Part shown: in pieces, positions 56,350 to 64,000 of the stretch | Numbering within the stretch: the first letter of the stretch is position 1 | Layout of the letters: the number at the start of each line of letters is the position of its first letter | NCBI GenBank assembly: GCA_035610835.1 | Contig: CM069449.1 | Coordinates: forward strand, 13,163,855-13,227,854 | From: Ophiura sarsii | Lineage: Eukaryota; Echinodermata; Ophiuroidea; Amphilepidida; Ophiuridae | DNA: 64,000 bases | Direction: 5' to 3' | Notes under the pieces: model-generated | Databases searched by the model: none | What the model saw: the letters and a program-made list of their open reading frames with translations, nothing else | Told to the model about the DNA's origin: nothing | Made by a program: the position numbers and the translations under genes

Positions 56350-56584
56350 GAAACAAAACAAAACGTTATATAACAAATAGGTTGTACGCTCGCTCTTAAT
56401 AGTCTTAAAAGATACACAAAATCGTTCCCAATGCACGCGTGAGGCCGTGTAAGCGACTGTTGTTATAGTATTGGCATTGGCAACAAAACAAAACGTTTCA
56501 ACAAACAGTTTGTACGCTCTACAAAAGTATACACGAAATCGTTCCCAGCGCACACGTGAGGCCGTGTAAGCGACTGTTGTTATA
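56350..56584. repeat. Tandem pair of about 115-bp units
   Basis: Both units contain aacaaaacaaaacgtt, gtttgtacgctc or gttgtacgctc, aaatcgttcccA and gtgaggccgtgtaagcgact, followed by gttgttata. Confidence 0.8.
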
Positions 56585-56644
56585 TTGGAAAGTGACGTCA
56601 GACGTGTGATGTGTCTCTCGCGTGACGTCATTATGGGGATATGC

Positions 56645-57300
56645 CTTGCAGCGCCCAGTGATACGCGTGCGGCGGTCGCATCTCATACGCGAGGTCACGC
56701 AGGGATGTGTCTCGCATCTCATACGCGAGGTCACGCGGGGATGTGTCTACCGCCCTTGCGTATCATAGGGGGAAATCATCACGCAGAAAAGTGAGACCAA
56801 CTCCAATGTCATACTCTCGCGTTATCCGCACGCATCACTGCGCCCAGTGATACGCGTGCGGCGGTCGCATCTCATACGCGAGGTCACGCCGCGGGGCTGT
56901 GTCTCGCATCTCATACGCGAGGTCACGCAGGCAGCCCTCAAATTAAGAAATGGAAAGGGCAAGGCAATTTCAGGCAATTTGAAAGGGGCACCAACTTCCA
57001 CCAAGGCAATCATGTACTTTTCAATGGAGTAAAAACAGCCAGAAGTTGAGGGCATCGAGGCAACTAGGTGGGGCACCGATGGCAATTGCCTTCGGTGCCT
57101 TCGGTTAATTTGAGGGCTGCACGCAGGGATGTGTCTCGCATCTCATACGCGGGTCACACGGGGATGTGACACTGGGGATCACTGGGGATACCCTTAACAG
57201 CGCCCAGTGATACGCGTGCGGCGGTCGCATCTCATACGCGAGGTCACGCGGTGATACATGTCTACCGCCCTTGCGTATCATAGGGGGAAATCATCACGTA
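56645..57300. repeat. CpG-rich repeated units, interrupted by a hAT-like MITE
   Basis: The phrase cagcgcccagtgatacgcgt followed by gcggcggtcgcatctcatac occurs near 56650, 56838 and 57198. The shorter phrase catctcatacgcgaggtcac occurs at least five times. ccgcccttgcgtatcatagg closes two of the units. The word is nearly free of CpG decay, unlike its surroundings. Confidence 0.85.
56932..57119. mobile_element. hAT-like MITE with 8-bp target duplication
   Basis: CACGCAGG is duplicated at 56924-56931 and 57120-57127. The ends are CAGCCCTCAAATTAA and TTAATTTGAGGGCTG, a perfect 15-bp inverted repeat. It splits a unit of the CpG-rich repeat, and at 188 bp it is too short to code. Confidence 0.95.
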
Positions 57301-57657
57301 GTGAGACCAACTCCAATGCGGGCTCCAATGTCAGTATACTCTCGCATTGTAAGATTGCCTAAATTTAGCTTAATTCATGTTGGCTCCAGCTCCTACACCC
57401 CATGTACAAATTGACTATCCGTGCGCATGCGTTTCATGAGGTAAGAATAGAAGACATGAAACATAGCAACCCCGGGTAGCAACCGACCTGTTTTTTGGTT
57501 ATTTCCATAGTAATTGAATAGTTTTGCAAAAAATAGTGTCCAATGGTTTAATGGCAATATGTACTCAATCAATGTACGCAAAAATCAGAGTTGAAAGTCA
57601 AGCCATCTCTGAGAACACTCGCGGACAAGATTTAAGTTCGTCCTTTTATTTATATAG

Positions 57658-57680
57658 ACTAGCGGGAACCCGCGGTACCA
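57658..57680 (-). mobile_element. Helitron-like 3' end remnant
   Basis: ACTAGCGGGAACCCGCGG matches the terminus at 54162 on the minus strand, but the hairpin is reduced to half of the stem. The body is not recognisable. Confidence 0.4.
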
Positions 57681-57699
57681 AAATAGTAGATTTTGTTCA

Positions 57700-58020
57700 T
57701 ATTTCATAATATACTGGTAGATATTGATGAGATATGAAAAACCTGAAATTTTGAGGTCCTAATTCTGTTTAGTTTTCTCGTAGCGGCAATTTTAAATTTA
57801 GGGGGTCGCCGAAATTTAGTTTGATTTCCTATAAAACAAATAATTGTCGATCATTTAAGTTCTCTATCCTTTGCTATTCTTTTTCATGTTAAATGAATAA
57901 TAAATAAAATACTCCAGCATGATTTTAATATAAATATTTTCCTGCAACACAAAAAGTGCAAAATGAATAAATAATCTACTCCAATATCAATACACAATGT
58001 TCCATGAAGATACTAAGCCT
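57700..58020. other. No gene recognised
   Basis: AT-rich sequence without a clear repeat or coding signature. Confidence 0.4.
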
Positions 58021-58021
58021 T

Positions 58022-58316
58022 AACCCTAACCAGTAAAGCTAGTTTTTTGTGCGTATCGGGGGGAGGGGGGAAAAAGTGCTATTTTTTGGACCCGAAAAAT
58101 CACCCAGCACCCCCCGGGATTCGATCGCCGGACCATCCGCACCCAAATCTGTCCCCCTACCGACTGAGCTAACTCCCTAGGTCACATGCGGCCACAAACT
58201 CCGTGGCCACATATGCCCGCGGTAGGTGACGTCATCGCGGCAATGCAGCAGCACGTGCCTGGAGATAGTTTCTGGCAGTGAGATTTAGTGAGATTCAGTG
58301 CGGTTAGGGTTATAGG
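58022..58316 (-). mobile_element. tRNA-derived SINE-like element with inverted ends, copy 2
   Basis: On the minus strand, the A-box TTAGCTCAGTCGGTAGG and B-box GATCGAATCCC are at tRNA-like spacing, as in the copy at 38808-39106. The same 5' part (ccgcactgaatctcac, ccagaaactatctcc, gatgacgtcacctacc) and 3' part (gatacgcacaaaaaac, tagctttactggttag) are present. Termini are AACCCTAACC at both ends in inverted orientation. Confidence 0.8.
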
Positions 58317-58319
58317 GTT

Positions 58320-59055
58320 TATTTTGTTTTGCTTTGCAGGTTCTTGACATTAATTCAGAAGACAGTTCTATCCAAGGCTCAAGATAAGCGGGCGCTGGGC
58401 GATTTTTACCCCTCAGTCCTTCTGCCATAGCGCCCGGTAATGCTAAAAAAATAAACAACCGAGCGCTGATATTTTGTCCAAACCAGCGCTCATTGACGAT
58501 CGAGAAGCTCGCCCAAGACATTTCGAGTTGACAAGGCTGCCATGCTGGTTTTAATAAAAAGTTAGCTCCCGGTAGACAAGTTAACATCATAGTACATCCT
58601 CTCTATTGATCTGAAAAAGATGCACCTGTTCAAGCTGTTCCAAATATTTTAAGGCACAGTGTTCATGTAGCATCGTAATACTTAAGTACACAGAAAAGGT
58701 AAATTTTACATGAACAGTGTTTAGATAAATTTCAAGCAATTCACTCTGTGTATCTACTTGATATGATAAACAAGTAAACAAACCATTCACACTCAAATAA
58801 TTGTAACAGTATGAATAGTCTTATTATTAACCATGAGCATCGGTAGTGCATTTTATAACATTATACAGGTAAATAATACTTCATATACTTACTTTATGAC
58901 TATAATGTAATCAATGTGCATGGTTTATAGAGTACTTTACATCAAAAAATATTGATATATGTACTTTATTTAAATTCATTATACAAATTGCAAAATAAAG
59001 AGTCACTTTTCAATGAGTTTTTACATAAAACAGTTAATCTACGATGTCTTGTTCG
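58320..59055. other. No gene recognised
   Basis: A short block with GGGCGCTGGGCG and GCGCCCGGTAA words (58390-58440) looks repeat-derived. Frames have no domain. Confidence 0.4.
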
Positions 59056-59329
59056 TTAAGTTAGGCCTAAAAAAAAAAGGTTTGTTTGCCCAAACAAGAG
59101 TTGAAAAAAGTGGGTCGGTAGGTCGATTACCTTTTCTTTCTTTTTTTTCTTTTTTTTGGCTATAGACACATTTTGAGAAGAAAAGGACTATACAATTTGA
59201 TGTTAATACACTTTAATGTTCTTTAAAACCCTAACCTTCCTACACTATGATTCAATACGGCAAAAACTATTTTATGTCCACGCGCATGCTATAGCATTTT
59301 ATTCGATGACGTCATCAACCAAGCTGATG

Positions 59330-59530
59330 TGTGTAAAAATGGCTGCCTGGTTGAGCGTTGTCAGGTTAGCCGAGTGATTAGGGACGCGGCTCGGTGATCG
59401 GAGGTCAAATCCAAGGGGTTTTGCGGCGATTATTTGGTTTAAAAAAATCATACTTTGTCCCCCTCCCCGGTTTACACACCGTAAAACGTAGCTTGGCTAG
59501 TTCGGGCTAATATGTATTTGTTTTAATAGT
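59330..59530 (+). mobile_element. Second SINE-like element, tRNA-derived head
   Basis: GTTAGCCGAGTGATTAGG (A-box) and AGGTCAAATCC (B-box) lie about 35 bases apart, as in a tRNA. The 3' part (gtccccctccccgg, accgtaaaacgtagcttggc) resembles the 3' part of the elements at 38808 and 58022, although the tRNA-like head differs. Confidence 0.55.
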
Positions 59531-59535
59531 GCAGC

Positions 59536-60611
59536 TGGGTCATTCCGTGTCAAATCAACCAAAATTCTGAAAATTGGTACGGGTCACCGCTCAGATTTGG
59601 CTGATATTCATTTCTAATATACATCTATAGGTATAATGAACACATGCAAAATATAAAATTCCAAATCCAAGTCGTTTCGGAATTATGGCCCTTCAAAGTT
59701 GGGAGGTTACCGCCCCTTCAAGTGACGCGATTCGCGTCATTTAAGTGACGCGATTCGCGTCATTGAATATTTTGTGTTTATAATTGTCTATTAGAGGACC
59801 TTTGGAATAAGATGCAAAGCTGGAAATTGGTACTTAGGGTGACTGTAACCCAAATAACCCAGAAATGGCCTCAAAACAAGTGCATCTTATGGGGAAAATA
59901 CCTCAATTTAAAAGAGTTGCCTGACCATGAAGGAGAAGAGTCTCCCAAACACTTTTTGATTCATATGAAAGGTTAGACATGTATCAACATTTGGTGTGAG
60001 TATAAAGTTGGAGATTATATGTTACAAAGGTCAAAGGTCACGGAGAATGTCGGTGTTTTTTCGATATTTTCTGTCTGGAGCCAACTTTAGACGCTTGCCA
60101 ACTATTTATTAAATGAGTCAGGGCTCTATCATTGCTTGTGGGTAACAACATGTGACTGTACAATACAAATATGCAATATGAAGCTTTTTTATGACTATCA
60201 ACCATGATTGTGGGGGGTCTTAAAATGGAAATTAATTTGTTCGATGGACTAAATTGGTGTTTTGAGCTGGCTGTCGAGAGAAAGGGGGATAGGATACACT
60301 TGTTTTGAGGCCATTTCTGGGTCATTTGGGTTACAGTCACCCTAAGTACCAATTTCCAGCTTTGCATCTTATTCCAAAGGTCCTCTAATAGACAATTATA
60401 AACACAATATATTCAATGACGCGAATCGCGTCACTTGAAAGGGCGGTAACCTCCCAACTTTGAAGGGCCATAATTCCGAAACGACTTGGATTTGGAATTT
60501 TATATTTTGCATGTGTTCATTATACCTATAGATGTATATTAGAAATGAATTTCAGCCAAATCTGAGAGGTGACCCGTACCACCATTGGTTGATTTGACAC
60601 GGAATGACCCA
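59536..60611. mobile_element. TGGGTCATTCC-type TIR element, complete copy
   Basis: TGGGTCATTCCGTGTCAAAT and its complement bound arms of over 250 bp (words gcaaaatataaaattccaaa and complement). The word aagtgacgcgattcgcgtca, duplicated once, is a near palindrome in the left arm. No transposase is seen. The interrupted copy is at 3721-5446. Confidence 0.85.
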
Positions 60612-61330
60612 GCTGGCAACAGGATAGCGCTAGGTCTTTAAATTAGGGGCTTTTAGAACCCCGAGCCCCATAAAAGCTTGAAAAATAAGGGTTATTTTGG
60701 ATTTTCAGCTAATTTATTGCGCCAAAATGAAAAAAATATGCGCTAAACGCTTAAGAACCCCCTTTAGCGCTGCAGCCTGTAGTACAAACCTTCAGACCAT
60801 GCTGGATGGTCTAATAAGTCAACAGGGTAGTGTTGTTGATTAGTTTGGCAAATTAAGATGAAAATATCATTTAATACATATTTTTCAACATAAAACATTA
60901 AAATTAAAAAAATCTAAAAAAAAAATTAAAAAAAGGCATGGGGTTTTGAGATTTTATGGGTCGGTCGTGTTTGGGCAAACAAACCTTCTTTTTTTTTAGG
61001 CCTTATGTTCAACCTAGACAAATCTGGTTTCTTTTCATGTATTTGTGGTTCCAAGTACATGTAGTTAATTGAAGTATAGAAACTTGGCCCACAGGCCCCA
61101 CATCTTAAGCTAATTTATTAGAAAATGATATGGAAATGGGAAATGGTGTCCATGTAGCATCAGGATTTTTGGAAATGTCATCCAACTGTTGAACAAGTGC
61201 GGTTATTTTACACCAAATGTTACATTAAAAAAAAAGAGTTCTACATTGGACTTTGGTAAATTATGTATCTATTTTGAAAATTTCACTTGGATGTCACATA
61301 ATACACCCCAACTTCATGGAATGAGCCATA

Positions 61331-62418
61331 CAGGGTGTCTCAAAAAAAATTACAACGCACCATTAGGCGATCATAACTTCCTAATTAAGTATCTGAATTT
61401 TACAATTCAAGCGGTAAAATGAGGCCAAATTAGTTTTCTACAATTTGAAGAAAATATCATTGAATTTTGTTAAGTAATTATGGAGATATCTGTGATTACG
61501 TAAGAGTAGTCACGGAACACTTCCATCCAAGTTTGCATATTTTGAGAGATTTTCACTTGCGCGGCTGGTTACTTACTCATTAATGTTCAATTAGCCAGCA
61601 CTGTTTAATAATATAATAAAAAGTTCAATTTGTGATCTAAGAATACTGAATAATTGATCATAACACTCACAACACCCAGAAAACCAAAAAAAACAATACA
61701 ACTCATTGTAAGGTGAGAGATATGACCATGGATACTCTTTTAATGTAAACAAAACATTTATTTTGTTTTCAATTGTGATACTAATAATTTGACCATCATG
61801 CGCAAAATTGGCGATAATTTAAAAATATATATACATGATTTCAGCCTTCAAGTTGCAAATTGTGAAGACTAGAAGCTTGAAAGTTGAATGCGCGATGTTA
61901 TTAGATCTTGAACTTGGTTTAATAACGACGATGTTCATATTTACTAAAATTACTATAATTTTGTTTCCAATTGTTATAAAAAGATTGAGCTTAGGCATAT
62001 CCTACACATTTTAAATTTTACTGTTCTTAAAGTATAAAATGTGATGAAATAATCTAGACAACTTTTATTTTATATTTGGTGTTAAACTTTGGTCTCATCT
62101 GGCATATTATTTGGTGTAAAATAAAATCTAGAACCATAACACACGTTAATCCATGTCATTTTGTAGAGAAGTATTGATTGCTTGTATGTGCTGTCTGAAT
62201 CACTCAATATGAGCAAACTTGGATGGAAGTGTTCCCAGACTAATGTTACGTAATTGCTCATTTCTCTGGAATTACTGAACCGAATCACATCCGGTTTTCT
62301 CTAAAGTATAGCAAACTATTTTGCCTTTATTTTGTTATTTGAGTTGTTCTATTCTGACACTTATTCAGAAAGTTACAATCCTCTAAAGGTGCGTTGTAAT
62401 TTTTTCTGAGACACCCTG
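61331..62418. mobile_element. Mariner-like TIR element, CAGGGTGTCTCAAAAAAA ends
   Basis: The ends are CAGGGTGTCTCAAAAAAAAT and TTTTTTCTGAGACACCCTG with TA at 61329-61330 and 62419-62420. The repeats extend through ACAACGCACC and further words (acgtaa...agt and cggaacacttccatccaagt with its complement near 62220). No transposase frame. Confidence 0.9.
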
Positions 62419-62424
62419 TATAAC

Positions 62425-63312
62425 ATTTCCTGATTTTCTTAGTTTCAGTGATCATATCGAAACTAGGTACTGAATTCGGAAGTTATGCTATCGTTTTCCC
62501 TGCAAACTTTCACAGCAAATCTCAACCCGGAAGTGCAGTTATTTGCTTATTTAGCATGAAGGCGATGTCGGAATTGTATGACATTTTGGATTTGGGTTAT
62601 TTCTTATGTTGATGATTATAAGATGTTATTAGCTCATTTAGTATATCGATACATCTTTCAATGCCCCTTTAAGTTAAAACACAATTTTGTCCACACAGGC
62701 ACTAACTCGACTCGACCATTTCAATGTGTTTTAGCTCGAGTTAAATAGCCAGGTCTGATCGTGCCTACAGATTAAAGAATATTAAGCTTTATTTTCATCT
62801 AGTCAGATTGTTGGTGTTTCATACAGTATATACACACCCAGTCTGAAAACAGGGGCTATAACCGAACTGACACGACCTAAATTGGGTCTTATGTAGGCCC
62901 TGGGGGATCCCGCGATTTTTTAAGGCAAAAACCGAGAGGCGAGTTTACTAAAACCGCGATTCACAACCAAAACCGAGAAATGTCGCGAAAATAAACCAAA
63001 TGCGAGAAACCGCGACCAAAAATGTGACCCCCAAATATCACCTCTTTAAAAGTAAATAAGCTTACTTTATAGTCCATTTTTCTTCTCTGCGAGAAAATAT
63101 ATTGATTTCCAAATTTATCCCTGGCAGAGGGGTTTCATAATTTGCGTAATATTCCAATTAATGTCCTCCGTTTTGAAATTTTTTATACGGAAGAAATATT
63201 TGTTTTGAACATGCGCCGCCATCTTGAGTACATCCCCAGTGGCTTCAAGTCGATCCTAAAAATTACCGTACGTTAATACAAATTGATAGCAAAATGTAGA
63301 GGGCGGCAGAGT
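62425..63312. other. No gene recognised
   Basis: A block with repeated cgcgat and accgagaaa words (62910-63020) looks like part of an old repeat. No coding is supported. Confidence 0.4.
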
Positions 63313-63316
63313 CTTA

Positions 63317-63721
63317 TGCTGAAAACATACTAAGGTCGCTTTGCGATTAAATCGCTCCTATGACGAGTTTTACGTCATATAAAAAACCCCAATACATCGA
63401 TCAAGAGATCGCTTGAGTGGAAACGACCAGTCTCCACCAGTTGACTTCAGTTCAACTCGAAAGATCAGTCGCTCATGACGTAATGAACACCATACTTTTT
63501 CAACCAATGGGGGGTGGGGGGGAAGTTATTTTGCTTCTAAATTAGCATAACCAATCAGCAGCAATTATCCCGGTTTGAGTGTCGTCTGCGTGTTCGGGAA
63601 TACCTGCGACTACCGGCGATTTAGTAGCTCGATGCGACTTTTGGTCGCACTGAGATACTTTTGAGCTAGCGAGTACTACCCGACCTGTTGCGACCAGCGA
63701 CCGGCTAGTATGTTTTCAGCA
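63317..63721. mobile_element. PIF/Harbinger-like MITE with TTA target duplication
   Basis: Perfect 16-bp ends TGCTGAAAACATACTA and TAGTATGTTTTCAGCA are present, with TTA at 63314-63316 and 63722-63724. Inside both ends are GGTCGC-type words. A TTA duplication is usual for PIF/Harbinger, but no transposase is present to prove it. Confidence 0.82.
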
Positions 63722-63940
63722 TTAGTCAATTCTTTATGAAACTCGTTTCAGGTATTTTCCGGGGGGATTTTCCCAACCAAGTTTGCATTGGTATGATTGG
63801 TACGATAGTTCGAAATTTAACATGACATTTCAAGATTTTCTTGGGACTAATTACGGTCGATTTTTGTGTAGAAATTCAAAATTTTGTTTTGTTGAGGAAA
63901 AAACCAACAATTCCGCAAAATCTCGGCATACTTTTAGAAG

Positions 63941-64000
63941 TAAGGCTGGGCGCGAGTCCCGGGAAATCGAGTCCCGCCTGAAAATGTCGGGTCCAGGGAA
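63941..64000. mobile_element. Start of another GGCTGGGCGCGAGTCCCG-type element, cut by the window end
   Basis: taaggctgggcgcgagtccc then gggaaatcgagtcccgcc is the complement of the ends at 35917 and 43555. Confidence 0.75.

Larger units (their letters stand above)
59063..61004. mobile_element. AGGCCTA-type TIR element, GTTTGTTTGCCCAAAC subtype, carrying other repeats
   Basis: The left end AGGCCTAAAAAAAAAAGG leads to GTTTGTTTGCCCAAAC, then GGGTCGGTAGGTCG. At the right GGGTCGGTCG, GTTTGGGCAAACAAAC and TTTTTTTAGGCCT follow. A SINE-like copy and the TGGGTCATTCC-type element lie between the ends. Confidence 0.78.

Overview
This window looks like repeat-rich nuclear DNA from a marine invertebrate animal. 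An echinoderm or hemichordate is my best guess, because AGGCCTA-type A-rich palindromic elements, a CR1-like retrotransposon with a PHD finger and a DIRS-like retrotransposon occur together; this is an inference from pattern, not a match to a reference. There is no bacterial-style gene packing, no rRNA, no CRISPR array and no convincing functional tRNA gene. Almost every sizeable open frame is either part of a transposon or an accident of repeats.

One host gene can be supported, on the minus strand. Its last three exons (40118-40460, 13681-14027, 5460-5852) have good splice sites and matching phases. Together they encode an intact protein end with a PD...ExK signature of the PD-(D/E)XK (restriction-endonuclease-like) nuclease fold. 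The signature is split across the last intron: the PD is in one exon and GEVK in the next. Two shorter likely upstream exons lie at 44443-44501 and 44883-44960. The intron between 14028 and 40117 is about 26 kb and holds most of the transposons described here.

Layout. 1-5450: a retrotransposon tail and TIR elements, one nested in another. 5460-14027: the last two exons, with a retrotransposon 3' end, a Helitron and an AGGCC element between them. 14.1-23.3 kb: MITEs, a tandem array of about 120-bp units, a DIRS-like fragment and a fold-back hairpin. 23.36-28.9 kb: one decayed CR1-like element on the minus strand, encoding a 2A-like motif, PHD finger, endonuclease and reverse transcriptase. It is cut by two DNA transposons with clean target duplications. 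30-36.3 kb: a hAT-like MITE, then a fold-back array interrupted by a composite element with 271-bp direct repeats and TA target sites. 36.3-44.5 kb: SINEs, a multi-level transposon nest and the upstream exons. 45-64 kb: hAT-like, 7-bp-TSD, mariner-like, Helitron and Harbinger-like elements, plus CpG-rich tandem repeats and long G/C tracts.

The repeats have no visible joint function. Their value is as a record of insertion order: several insertions have exact target duplications, and uninterrupted sister copies elsewhere in the window confirm the original target.
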